The notes under the pieces are model-generated. The model searched no databases. It saw only the letters and a program-made list of their open reading frames with translations, and was not told the DNA's origin. Source: Pseudoalteromonas sp. SMS1 (GTDB lineage Bacteria > Pseudomonadota > Gammaproteobacteria > Enterobacterales > Alteromonadaceae). From it: a stretch of 64,000 nt of DNA. Made by a program: the position numbers and the translations under genes. Positions 17,998-26,690 of the stretch are shown piece after piece; within the stretch, counting starts at the first letter, position 1, and each line of letters starts with the position of its first letter. The stretch covers positions 1-64,000 of the forward strand of contig NZ_JAKGBI010000021.1 in NCBI RefSeq assembly GCF_021530565.1. Reading direction: 5' to 3'.

Positions 17998-19124
17998 AAT
18001 TTCTCCGCCGCCGTTAGCAAGGTGCCCTGCTCTTTGGCAAAACATAAGCGGATCACTTTGTCTTCATTTGGCGACGCATAAAATACGCTCAATGGGATCG
18101 CTGCGACGCCATGCGCTTCTACTAAATACCGACAAAATGCAACGTCATCCAAATCAGAGATAGCACTATAATCAAGCAGCAAGAAATAGGTACCTTCACT
18201 GGGTAAAATTTTAAAGCGGCTGGGCGTTAACGCCGTCACTAATACATCACGTTTTTGTTGATAAAAGTCAGCCAACTCATCCACGTGTTGTGGTTCATAC
18301 TTAAGCATTTCTGCGAGTGCCAGTTGCGCCGGTGTAAAGCTAGAGAAGTTCACAAACTGATGGATTTTTCTAAACTCTTGCGCAAGTTCTGAAGGCGCAA
18401 CACAATACCCCATTTTCCAACCCGTACAATGGAAGGTTTTGCCAAAACTAGATATAACAAAACTGCGCTTTAGCAGCTCTGCATCACGCAATACGCTCAA
18501 GTGTGATTGACCATCAAAAGTGATATGCTCATACACCTCGTCACTAATAACGTATAGGTCATGTTGTGCAACTAACGCTTTTAACGCGTCAAAATCAGCA
18601 TGTTTCAAGGTTTTTGCGCTGGGGTTATGGGGTGTATTGATGATAATGGCACGGGTTTTAGCGGTAATTTTATCCGCGACAATTTGCCAATTAATTGCAT
18701 AGTCAGGTGCATAAAGCGGAATATGAACCGTTTTACCACCAGCCAGTTCCACAGCAGGACGATAGGAATCATAAGCTGGATCAAAGACGATGACTTCATC
18801 ATTAGGGCGTACCAAGGCTTGAATCGCCACAAACAATGCTTCTGTTGCCCCTGCTGTCACTGTCACTTGCTGTGATGCATCGATCGTCTGATGATATCTT
18901 CGCGCAATTAACGCTGCGACTTCCTCTTGCAAAGGCGCAACACCCGGTGATGGGGCATATTGATTATGTCCAGCCGTGCTGTACTCGGCCAAAGCAGCTT
19001 TAAGTCGATTGGGCGCATCAAACTCTGGGAAGCCTTGAGATAGATTTAGGGCATTGTGGGCATTTGCAAGGCCCGTCATCTGACTAAAAATACTTGTACC
19101 AACACTCGGTAATTTACTTTCCAT
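17985..19124 (-). CDS. mtnE: Methionine-forming PLP aminotransferase (YbdL/MtnE type)
   Basis: A 379-residue fold-type I aminotransferase. The PLP lysine is Lys229 in SSFGKTFHCTGWKMGY. NTPHNPSAK supplies the PLP Asn and SDEVYEH the PLP Asp. The family transaminates 4-methylthio-2-oxobutyrate to methionine, the last step of methionine salvage, preferring Gln or aromatic donors. It leads a two-gene operon with the omega-amidase and is divergent from mtnBCD. The shared 96-bp promoter region carries a candidate MetJ operator. Confidence 0.9.
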   Translation of the reverse strand: MESKLPSVGTSIFSQMTGLANAHNALNLSQGFPEFDAPNRLKAALAEYSTAGHNQYAPSPGVAPLQEEVAALIARRYHQTIDASQQVTVTAGATEALFVAIQALVRPNDEVIVFDPAYDSYRPAVELAGGKTVHIPLYAPDYAINWQIVADKITAKTRAIIINTPHNPSAKTLKHADFDALKALVAQHDLYVISDEVYEHITFDGQSHLSVLRDAELLKRSFVISSFGKTFHCTGWKMGYCVAPSELAQEFRKIHQFVNFSSFTPAQLALAEMLKYEPQHVDELADFYQQKRDVLVTALTPSRFKILPSEGTYFLLLDYSAISDLDDVAFCRYLVEAHGVAAIPLSVFYASPNEDKVIRLCFAKEQGTLLTAAEKLCQL

Positions 19125-19182
19125 CCTATGTCTCTTTTGGTTATGGCGTAGGCGTTAAAGCGATGCTATCATTGCCTTAAAT

Positions 19183-19206
19183 AGAAGTATAGCCGTCCAA
19201 ACCTTT
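19183..19206. promoter_or_regulatory. Candidate MetJ operator between mtnE and mtnB
   Basis: Three adjacent 8-bp units match the met box AGACGTCT: AGAAGTAT (6/8), AGCCGTCC (6/8) and AAACCTTT (5/8). Tandem 8-mers of this quality are typical of MetJ operators. It sits in the divergent promoter region of two methionine-salvage transcripts. Inference from sequence and context only. Confidence 0.6.
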
Positions 19207-19220
19207 TGGGTAGATCGAAC

Positions 19221-19838
19221 ATGCAAACAAAGGCAGCAAAACAAGCGCTCATTGATGCTGGTCGCTGGGTGAGCCAACAAGGCTGGGTCCCAGCAACTGG
19301 CGGTAATTTCTCCATTAAAACAGATAATGGATTTGTGGTCACGGCGAGTGGCTTTGACAAAGGACAGTTAACACCAGAGCAATTCCTAGAGTTAGATCAG
19401 TGTGGCACTATCCGCTCTGGCGATGGGAAGCCATCAGCAGAAACCGCGTTGCATCTGAAACTGTATGAACTACAGCCAAGTTCAGGCTGCATCTTACACA
19501 CTCACTCTGTTGCTGCCACCGTACTTTCTCGCTTTATCACCGCAGATCGCTTCGAGGTAAGTGGGTATGAGATGCAAAAGTCTCTGGCAGGCATTCAAAG
19601 CCACTTAGATACTCTGTCGATCGCTATTTTTGACAATGATCAGGATATTCCCGCTTTGGCACAGCGTGTTGCTGAACATCATCAAAAAGATCCTGTCCGT
19701 CACGGCGTATTAATCCGTGGCCACGGGTTATATGCATTGGGTCGTAGCGTATTCGAGACAAGACGTCATATCGAAGGACTCGAGTTTTTATTTGCCTGTG
19801 AACTAGAAAGAATAAAATTAGAAGGGGCAACGAAATGA
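19221..19838 (+). CDS. mtnB: Methylthioribulose-1-phosphate dehydratase
   Basis: About 205 residues of the class II aldolase/MtnB family. It dehydrates 5-methylthioribulose-1-phosphate to the diketone intermediate. PATGGNFSIK is the N-terminal substrate motif. The zinc ligands HTHS and the downstream RGHGLYALG His are present. I start at ATG 19221 (MQTKAAKQAL) rather than the upstream TTG. It ends with ATGA overlap into mtnC, indicating coupling. Confidence 0.94.
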   Translation: MQTKAAKQALIDAGRWVSQQGWVPATGGNFSIKTDNGFVVTASGFDKGQLTPEQFLELDQCGTIRSGDGKPSAETALHLKLYELQPSSGCILHTHSVAATVLSRFITADRFEVSGYEMQKSLAGIQSHLDTLSIAIFDNDQDIPALAQRVAEHHQKDPVRHGVLIRGHGLYALGRSVFETRRHIEGLEFLFACELERIKLEGATK

Positions 19839-20518
19839 TCAGAGCCATTTTAACCGATATTGAGGGTACCATTACCCGTATCTCCTTTGTTAAAGATGTA
19901 CTGTTTCCATATGCAGCCAAACATTTACCGGAATTTGTGCGTCAAAATGAACATAACGAACTGGTTAAAAGCCAACTCGATGCGGTTCGTCAGGAAATTG
20001 ACCACCCCTCGGCAAACATTGACACCATCATAGCTCGCTTGCTGTCTTGGATAGAAGACGATTTAAAGATCACACCTTTAAAGCAGCTACAGGGACTGAT
20101 CTGGCAAACAGGCTATCAACAAGGTGATTTTACCGGACATATTTATCCGGATGCATACCAATATCTGAAACAGCAACAACAGGCGGGTAAGGCGCTTTAT
20201 GTCTACTCCTCGGGATCTGTCAAAGCGCAGCAATTATTGTTTGCCCATTCGGATTACGGGGATATCCGCCCACTCTTCACGGGTTATTTTGATACCAAAG
20301 TCGGACCCAAAAAGTCGTGCTCATCATATCAAAATATCGTCAACCAGCTGCCTTTCGCGCCTCATGAGATCCTCTTTTTGAGTGACATTGTCGAAGAATT
20401 AGATGCCGCCAAGCAAGCAGGGTTACAGACTTTACAGTTGTGGCGCGATAATCAAACACAAAGTCAGCATCACCCATTTATCGTCAGTTTTGAGCAGTTT
20501 GATAGTGAGAAAATATAA
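19835..20518 (+). CDS. mtnC: Enolase-phosphatase E1
   Basis: A 227-residue HAD-superfamily enzyme that enolises and dephosphorylates 2,3-diketo-5-methylthiopentyl-1-phosphate to the acireductone. The N-terminus ILTDIEGTITRISFVKDVLF is the MtnC signature, with the Asp-x-Glu HAD nucleophile motif. YSSGSVKAQ is motif II, and FLSDIVEELDAA is the metal-binding motif. It overlaps mtnB by 4 bp and abuts mtnD, in the mtnBCD operon. Confidence 0.95.
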   Translation: MIRAILTDIEGTITRISFVKDVLFPYAAKHLPEFVRQNEHNELVKSQLDAVRQEIDHPSANIDTIIARLLSWIEDDLKITPLKQLQGLIWQTGYQQGDFTGHIYPDAYQYLKQQQQAGKALYVYSSGSVKAQQLLFAHSDYGDIRPLFTGYFDTKVGPKKSCSSYQNIVNQLPFAPHEILFLSDIVEELDAAKQAGLQTLQLWRDNQTQSQHHPFIVSFEQFDSEKI

Positions 20519-21061
20519 ATGAGTCAACTACATATCTACCATCATCACCAACCCGAAGTACGGCTGCTTGAGTGCAGTGATCCTGCACTCATTGCCGCTG
20601 AATTGGCAGCGGTAGGTGTCCACTTTGAGCAATGGCAAACGACAAGAGAATTGGCACCAAATGCGTTAGATTCAGAAATTTTGCAGGCTTACAACAATGA
20701 CATCATCCGTCTTAAACAACTTGGTGGATACCAAACTGTGGATGTGATCGCGCTGCAAAAAGGTAATCCCAATGCCGCCAGTTTAAGAGAGAAGTTTCTA
20801 TTTGAGCATACGCACAGCGAGGATGAGGTACGCTTTTTTGTCGCAGGACAAGGCTTATTCTGTCTGCATATTCAAGATAAAGTGTTTCAAGTACTTTGCC
20901 AACAAGGTGATTTGATTTCAGTGCCACAAAATACACCACACTGGTTTGATATGGGCAGCGATCCAGAGTTTACAGCCATACGTTTGTTCAATAACACCGA
21001 AGGCTGGATTGCCACAGAAACAGGGTCTGATATCGCCACTCAGTTTCCTTTACTAGATTGA
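20519..21061 (+). CDS. mtnD: Acireductone dioxygenase
   Basis: A 180-residue cupin. The metal ligands are in EHTHSEDEVRFF (His-x-His-x4-Glu) and VPQNTPHWFDMG (His). With Fe it oxidises acireductone to formate and 4-methylthio-2-oxobutyrate, the substrate of the MtnE-type transaminase. With Ni the off-pathway reaction releases CO. Its ATG directly follows the mtnC stop, so it is the last gene of mtnBCD. Confidence 0.95.
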   Translation: MSQLHIYHHHQPEVRLLECSDPALIAAELAAVGVHFEQWQTTRELAPNALDSEILQAYNNDIIRLKQLGGYQTVDVIALQKGNPNAASLREKFLFEHTHSEDEVRFFVAGQGLFCLHIQDKVFQVLCQQGDLISVPQNTPHWFDMGSDPEFTAIRLFNNTEGWIATETGSDIATQFPLLD

Positions 21062-21075
21062 CCTGTAGCGCCGAT

Positions 21076-21112
21076 ATGCATACGTCACTGCACGACATAC
21101 TGGCGTATGCAT
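21076..21112. terminator. Hairpin between convergent mtnD and mtnA
   Basis: ATGCATACG pairs with CGTATGCAT across a 19-nt loop in the 60-bp convergent gap. No U-tract is visible, so terminator function is only suggested. Confidence 0.4.
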
Positions 21113-21121
21113 CATTGAAAA

Positions 21122-22129
21122 TTAAATCGTTGCAAAATTCGGCTCGTGATAGATCCCGCTATCAAATACCCAAGCGGTGACCAGACTCGCAGGCGTCACG
21201 TCAAATGCCGGATTGAACACTGGGGTATTTTCAGGTGCCCATTGGCACTCGCCAAAACTGCCACTGACGCCTGTTACCTCAGTATGACTGCGTTGCTCGA
21301 TTTCAATATCTGCACCGTGTGCACACGTTGCATCAAATGTGGTTCTGGGTGCGACGACATAAAATGGAATGTCATGATAGTGCGCCAAGACGGCTAAATT
21401 ATAAGTGCCTACTTTATTCGCAAAGTCGCCATTTGCTGCAATGCGATCGGCACCTACAAACACCTTATCTACCTTACCCGCCGCCATTAAGGCAGCCGCC
21501 ATATTGTCACAAAGCACAGTGTAAGGAATTTGCCAACGCGCCAGCTCGTAGGCTGTCAAGCGCCCGCCTTGCAGCAAAGGCCGCGTCTCATCCACCCATA
21601 CATGAAGGTGGCTCAGTTGCTGTGCAGCTGTGTATATCACACCCAACGCGGTACCGACTCCAGCCGTTGCAAGCGCACCTGTATTGCAGTGAGTAAGAAT
21701 GTTGTCGCCCTCGTCCACCAAGGCAACGCCATGCTCACCAATGCGCTGGCATAACGTCACATCTTCCTCAAACAATTGTTCAGCACGGTGCACAATGGCC
21801 GCTACATACTGCGTTTGTCGTAATGCTTGCCTCAAAGTATCCATGCAATGCTTTAAGTTAACTGCCGTTGGACGCGTCGCTTCCAATGCATTAATGGCCT
21901 CACCAAGTGCCTGCTTATTCGCCCCCTGTTCCGCCAAATACGCCACCAGTAACGTCGCCGCTAATCCAATGAGCGGTGCACCTCGAACTTGTAAGTTATT
22001 GATAAGATTTTGCATGCTCGCAACGTCTTCACAAGTATGCCAAACCTCTTGGTGCGGCAATAAGTATTGGTCTAGTACACGTACTTTACCTGCTTGGAAT
22101 TTAAGACTGGCAGCAATCAGCTCTTTCAT
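21122..22129 (-). CDS. mtnA: Methylthioribose-1-phosphate isomerase
   Basis: A 335-residue member of the eIF2B-like MtnA family that converts methylthioribose-1-phosphate to the ribulose form. VRGAPLIGLAA, the catalytic Cys in THCNTGALAT, and the catalytic Asp in FVGADRIAANGDFANKVGTY are all visible. It is divergent from mtnK, with a MetJ-like operator between them, and convergent with mtnBCD. Confidence 0.95.
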   Translation of the reverse strand: MKELIAASLKFQAGKVRVLDQYLLPHQEVWHTCEDVASMQNLINNLQVRGAPLIGLAATLLVAYLAEQGANKQALGEAINALEATRPTAVNLKHCMDTLRQALRQTQYVAAIVHRAEQLFEEDVTLCQRIGEHGVALVDEGDNILTHCNTGALATAGVGTALGVIYTAAQQLSHLHVWVDETRPLLQGGRLTAYELARWQIPYTVLCDNMAAALMAAGKVDKVFVGADRIAANGDFANKVGTYNLAVLAHYHDIPFYVVAPRTTFDATCAHGADIEIEQRSHTEVTGVSGSFGECQWAPENTPVFNPAFDVTPASLVTAWVFDSGIYHEPNFATI

Positions 22130-22190
22130 ATTTCTTACTTACATCTCAATAATGAATCATGACACTCGACCATTCTACATAAAGATCTAA

Positions 22191-22214
22191 AGATGTATAG
22201 ACATCTAAACGCTT
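22191..22214. promoter_or_regulatory. Candidate MetJ operator between mtnA and mtnK
   Basis: Three contiguous met-box-like 8-mers: AGATGTAT (6/8), AGACATCT (7/8) and AAACGCTT (5/8) against AGACGTCT. The central pair forms the palindrome AGATGTATAGACATCT. It lies 62 bp from mtnA and 48 bp from mtnK. It repeats the arrangement found between mtnE and mtnB, which strengthens both calls. Confidence 0.65.
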
Positions 22215-22261
22215 AAAAATATAGAATGCTAAAAACAATGGTAATTTTTAGGTAAATAACA

Positions 22262-23464
22262 GTGAGCAAATACGCCGCCTTTGATAATGAAACCGCGCTC
22301 GATTACATCAAATCGCTTGGGCAGTTCTTTGCTGAAGATGCGCAGTTATCCTGCTATGAATTTGGAGATGGCAACCTAAACTTAGTGTTTAGAATTGAAG
22401 ATCAGGCCAATAACAGCATCATTTTAAAACAAGCACTTCCCTATGCCAGGTGCGTTGGTGAAAGCTGGCCATTGACCCTAGACAGAGCACGTATCGAAGC
22501 GCTGGTATTGCAACAACACGGCAGTGTTTGCCCAGCGCATACTGCCAGCGTGTTACACCATGACAGCAACCTTGCGGTTACAATTTTAGAAGATTTAGGC
22601 CATCTGGCTATTTTGCGAAGCGAGCTCATCGCTGGCCGCACCTTTGATAACCTAGGTTATGATGTTGCCAATTACCTTGCCACTACCAGTTTTTATCATT
22701 CTGATTTTTACCTCGACCCACAAGAGAAAAAAGCGCAGGTCCAAACTTTTACGAACCCTGAGCTGTGCGCCATCACAGAGGATTTATTCTTTGATGATCC
22801 CTATCGAGATTGTGAGCGCAATAACTTTCCAAGCGCACTGACTGAGCAGGTCATGCAATTGCGACAAAATAAGGCGCTGCTCTGTGTCGTCGCACGCTTG
22901 AAAGCAAAGTTCTTGTCTTCACCGCAAACGCTATTGCATGGCGATGTGCATACGGGGAGTATTTTTGTCGGTGCAAAACAGACTAAACTGATCGATCCAG
23001 AGTTTGGATTTTTCGGACCAATTGGCTTTGACATTGGCTCGTTTATTGGGAATTTATTACTCAATTACTGCGCGCAAAATGGTCGCGTCAAAGAGCCCCC
23101 TAAGCGTCGAGACCTGCACTCATATTTGCTCAATACCATTTCTACTTGTTTGCAACAGTTCGAGCAACAATGGCACACACTGTCGCAAAAACACACCCGA
23201 GACCACGCACTGCAGGCAGCCGGGTACATTGACTCATTTTTGCAAGAAGTATTGCAAGACGCGATGGGGTATTGTGGTGCTGAGCTAGTACGCCGTACTA
23301 TTGGCCTAGCGCATGTTGCAGACATCGCTGACATAGCGGACGAATCACAGCGTCTACTCGTGCAAAAGCAAACATTGCAACTTGGCGAACAGCTAATCCT
23401 AAACGCCAAGAGTTGCCGTTCAACAGATGACTTTTACCAGCTCATCATCAGCTTTGTACATTAA
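22262..23464 (+). CDS. mtnK: S-methyl-5-thioribose kinase
   Basis: A 400-residue choline-kinase-fold enzyme that phosphorylates methylthioribose, the entry step of salvage after MTA nucleosidase. It has YEFGDGNLNLVFRI near the N-terminus, the catalytic LLHGDVHTGSIF and metal-binding IDPEFGFFGPIGFDIG. The start is GTG (SKYAAFDNETALDYI). No mtnN is in the window, so methylthioribose must be made by a nucleosidase encoded elsewhere. Confidence 0.95.
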   Translation: MSKYAAFDNETALDYIKSLGQFFAEDAQLSCYEFGDGNLNLVFRIEDQANNSIILKQALPYARCVGESWPLTLDRARIEALVLQQHGSVCPAHTASVLHHDSNLAVTILEDLGHLAILRSELIAGRTFDNLGYDVANYLATTSFYHSDFYLDPQEKKAQVQTFTNPELCAITEDLFFDDPYRDCERNNFPSALTEQVMQLRQNKALLCVVARLKAKFLSSPQTLLHGDVHTGSIFVGAKQTKLIDPEFGFFGPIGFDIGSFIGNLLLNYCAQNGRVKEPPKRRDLHSYLLNTISTCLQQFEQQWHTLSQKHTRDHALQAAGYIDSFLQEVLQDAMGYCGAELVRRTIGLAHVADIADIADESQRLLVQKQTLQLGEQLILNAKSCRSTDDFYQLIISFVH

Positions 23465-23466
23465 GT

Positions 23467-23491
23467 AAAAAGCCGCTTGAAGCGGCTTTTT
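23467..23491. terminator. Bidirectional rho-independent terminator
   Basis: AAAAAGCCGCT/AGCGGCTTTTT with a 3-nt loop lies between the convergent mtnK and DUF885 genes. The A-run and T-run on both sides allow termination in either direction. Confidence 0.9.
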
Positions 23492-23496
23492 GTGTT

Positions 23497-25263
23497 TTAT
23501 TTTTGAGCTTGCAATGTACTTGCAATGTACTTATCAATCTGTGATTCAAGTACAAACAATGGTACAGACCCATTCTTGAGTACTTGATGATGAAATTCTC
23601 TGAGATCAAATGCCTGACCCAACTGCTGTTCTGCCTTGGCGCGCAAGCGCTTGATCGTCAATTCGCCTACTTTATAGGACAGGGCCTGAGCAGGCCATGA
23701 AATGTAGCGATCAGTTTCTGTTTTGACATTATGTAGCGACAATGCCGTATTATTTTGCATAAACTGCATAACCTGTTCGCGCGTCCAACCAAACATATGT
23801 ACGCCCGTATCTACCACCAAGCGCGCTGCACGCCACATTTCATAAGTCAGTCTACCAAAGTCACTATACGGATCTTGATAGAAACCAGCTTCAATGCCTA
23901 AATACTCCGCATATAGTCCCCAACCTTCACCGAAAGCCGAGATATATTCGTGTCGATACACCGGTAAATGTGCCAGCTCTGAATTGAGTGAAATTTGTAG
24001 ATGGTGTCCAGGAACCCCCTCATGCAGGGTCAGCGCCTCTAGTACATACAGTGGCCGTTTATCTAATGCATATGTATTGACCCAGTAGTACCCTGCATCA
24101 GTATCTTTGTTTGGACCAATATAACGCCCAGTGGTGTATTTAGGTGCGATACTGTCGGGCACCGGTGCCACGCCATACGGTAATCTGGGTAAGGTATGAA
24201 ACAATTGCGGCAACTTCGCATCTATCTTTTTAGCAATGAACGAGGCTTCTTTGAGTAACTCAAGTGGCGTTTTTGCATAAAATTGAGGATCGGTTCTCAA
24301 GAAATGAACAAATTCAGCAAAGCTGCCTTCAAAGCCCACTTGCTTGATAATGGCGTCCATCTGCGCACGAATACGTGCCACCTCTTGCAATCCCAGCTCG
24401 TGAATTTCCTTCGGTGTCATTTCTGTGGTCGTGAAATGTTTAGCACGGTTGACATAAAATGCTTCCCCGTTGGGCACGCTAGACCAAGCAATATTGTCCC
24501 GAGCATTCGGCCTGTACTCTTGGACAAAAAAATCATGATACTTGAGGTAAGAAGGATTGACGTACGTCTCAATCACGCGTTTGGCTTGCGCTTGCAGCGC
24601 AAGAAATTCTGACTCAGGTAGATTCGCTCGATTGCTCACAAACGGGGCAAAGTAAGGAGACTTTTCTATCTCTTCACCTTGGGCTACAAACGCCATGATA
24701 CTATTTTCATAACCCTGCAAAACCACCTTAGGCTGTGTCAGCCCAATTTTTAGGCCTTGCTTCATCCAATACATATTCTGCTCGAAGTATCTCGGCAGTT
24801 GCTTCATTCTTGCTATATACAGCTGGTATCCCAGTTTTGTGCTGTAGTCATGCCGTTGGATCATAAATCTGAGCGCGCTGTGAAACCCATACTCCGACGA
24901 TAAAGGCACATAATGATCATTGAATCGGTAGAGGTCGACGTTATTTTGGATCTGCGCGCGCAAGATCGCAAAGTTGATTTGATTTTCTTCACTCAGTCGC
25001 GCTTTATCTATTTCGTCTAGCTTTGTTAAGAAGCGGATCCGTTGTCCGTTCGCCGCAGCAAGATGCTCAGGAGTCAAGTTCGACAAAAGGTAATCGGCAT
25101 CTAAATCTGTCAGGCCTTGTGCATTTTCTTTCGCACGAAATGCCGTAACTTGCGCGGCAAGCTCTGAGAAAGACGTATTAGGATTGCTAGTCGTGATCTG
25201 ACACGCTGACAAAGTGAGTGCTAACACAATTGCACTAAGAGGTTTTCGGAGTGAATTTAACAC
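23497..25263 (-). CDS. DUF885 family lipoprotein, putative metallopeptidase
   Basis: 588 residues with a lipoprotein signal (lipobox LSAC, Cys at 21). The body is DUF885, related to M32-like gluzincins. The key motif is LTLHEGVPGHHLQ, which places HExxxHH-type ligands, and EGWGLYAEYLG supplies a downstream Glu. Xanthomonadales and marine homologues are annotated as peptidases, but the substrate is unknown. GTG start, with AAGGAA 7 bp upstream. Likely anchored to a membrane facing the periplasm. Confidence 0.86.
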   Translation of the reverse strand: MLNSLRKPLSAIVLALTLSACQITTSNPNTSFSELAAQVTAFRAKENAQGLTDLDADYLLSNLTPEHLAAANGQRIRFLTKLDEIDKARLSEENQINFAILRAQIQNNVDLYRFNDHYVPLSSEYGFHSALRFMIQRHDYSTKLGYQLYIARMKQLPRYFEQNMYWMKQGLKIGLTQPKVVLQGYENSIMAFVAQGEEIEKSPYFAPFVSNRANLPESEFLALQAQAKRVIETYVNPSYLKYHDFFVQEYRPNARDNIAWSSVPNGEAFYVNRAKHFTTTEMTPKEIHELGLQEVARIRAQMDAIIKQVGFEGSFAEFVHFLRTDPQFYAKTPLELLKEASFIAKKIDAKLPQLFHTLPRLPYGVAPVPDSIAPKYTTGRYIGPNKDTDAGYYWVNTYALDKRPLYVLEALTLHEGVPGHHLQISLNSELAHLPVYRHEYISAFGEGWGLYAEYLGIEAGFYQDPYSDFGRLTYEMWRAARLVVDTGVHMFGWTREQVMQFMQNNTALSLHNVKTETDRYISWPAQALSYKVGELTIKRLRAKAEQQLGQAFDLREFHHQVLKNGSVPLFVLESQIDKYIASTLQAQK

Positions 25264-25574
25264 TACAGGGTTCCTTAACTTTCGCTGTGGTCTGCACCTT
25301 AACGAAGCCTTTCATCAAGATGCAAATTTAATCGACCAAGCATCTTGGTTATGCGACTAGTCAGGCATAATACAAAGTACAAAAGGTAAAGTTGTTGATA
25401 AATTCACCTAACAAGATTAAATGTATATATTTTCCACTCGAAAAACGCAAATTTTACTTTTAAATTGTCGCAATTGCGATTAATGTAGCCAAACTTCAAT
25501 TCGGATGAAATTATGACCCACGCCAAAGGATACTAGCGCTTCAAGATTAACTGTAATATTTGGTAATTAACTAC
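25264..25574. other. Intergenic region upstream of two divergent genes
   Basis: 311 bp without a gene. It contains ACCAAGCATCTTGGT (short hairpin, 25333-25347) and the 12-bp palindrome TCGCAATTGCGA (25468-25479). Either could be a regulator site, but neither matches a motif I know. A TTGGTT/TAATAC pair with 17-bp spacing near 25343-25371 could be a weak plus-strand promoter. Confidence 0.35.
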
Positions 25575-26585
25575 ATGATGTTTCATGATCCAATGGCGCT
25601 AGCGCAAGAAAAAATGACGAAAGTCTGCCATTTTTTGGAACAGCATCAACTGCCTCCGACGCCGCTTAATTATCAGGTAACATATACCTACATCAGTCGC
25701 AGTAACACTGAATTAGTTGAACGTCTCGATAGAGATCTGCGCAATAACATGACCATTGACAACGTCTACATCGAACAGCTTTATTTCGAGTTTATTTATG
25801 CTGAGCACCAAGCCGAGCTTGCCGTACTGAAAGAAGTAGATAACGTCATTGACGAGTTATCCGTGTCAAGTCGACGTTCACAGCAAAACATTAAACAGTT
25901 TCGCCAGCAAATAAAAAATTGCAGCCACGCGTTAAATAATCACGACACTCAGACAAATAAAAAAATACTCGCTGAATTTTCATTGCATACCGAGCGCTTA
26001 CTTGAACAGCAACAGCAATTTAAGGTCAGCCTAGAAAAAGCCCGTAAAAAGCAAAGTGAACAGCGACAAGCGCTGAGTAAAATTCGAAAACAACACCTCA
26101 TTGATCCCCATACAGGATTATATAAACGTCACTACTTGAGCCAGAAAGCCGAGATGTGGCTAGACCAAGAGAAAGCCTTGTGTGCGATTTCGATTCAAGT
26201 CGATAATTTGGCAGAATTCACAGCCAAATATGGGGATGTTATCGGTGAAGCAGTATTACAACGCATCGCGCAAAAAATTAAAAAGTACGTTGTCGAAAGC
26301 GGCGTCCCCGGGCGCACTGGTAAACAAGAGTTCACGATTTTACTCGCAGATATCGAACCAGAAACCGCGCAAATCATCGCTGCGAAAATTCGTCAAGGCA
26401 TTCAAAAGCTCAAATTTGTCAGCAACCGAGGTAATATTCAATTCCCCGAGATTCAACTGGCCGTAGGCATAGCCAAAAGGCATACCGAGGCAGATTTCAA
26501 TGAGCTGGCGAACAAGGCCTCATTTGCGGCGCATAAAGCATTGACGCTGGGCCGAGATTGTTACATTTCAGGTGCCAATTTATAG
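25575..26585 (+). CDS. GGDEF-domain protein with degenerate active site
   Basis: About 336 residues, cytosolic. The N-terminal 180 residues are helical with a coiled-coil stretch (QQQFKVSLEKARKKQSEQR). The C-terminal half is a GGDEF domain in which the signature is GKQEF (residues 249-253). The usual metal-binding Asp in the LDIDxFK position is replaced (SIQVDNLAEF). It is therefore probably not a diguanylate cyclase and may bind GTP or c-di-GMP or act as a scaffold. Start taken at the first ATG; the ribosome-binding site is weak. Confidence 0.75.
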   Translation: MMFHDPMALAQEKMTKVCHFLEQHQLPPTPLNYQVTYTYISRSNTELVERLDRDLRNNMTIDNVYIEQLYFEFIYAEHQAELAVLKEVDNVIDELSVSSRRSQQNIKQFRQQIKNCSHALNNHDTQTNKKILAEFSLHTERLLEQQQQFKVSLEKARKKQSEQRQALSKIRKQHLIDPHTGLYKRHYLSQKAEMWLDQEKALCAISIQVDNLAEFTAKYGDVIGEAVLQRIAQKIKKYVVESGVPGRTGKQEFTILLADIEPETAQIIAAKIRQGIQKLKFVSNRGNIQFPEIQLAVGIAKRHTEADFNELANKASFAAHKALTLGRDCYISGANL

Positions 26586-26690
26586 TATCTAAATCAATAA
26601 ATAATTGGTTAAATGCTGTCACTATAAATTGCACCAACATATCCCTATCAAGTACACTATGTGCATCTAAACCGTGTCAGCAAGGGCAAC

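Noticed and set aside
25468..25479. 12-bp palindrome TCGCAATTGCGA upstream of the GGDEF protein
   Set aside because: No known regulator motif matches and it is not near a clear promoter.
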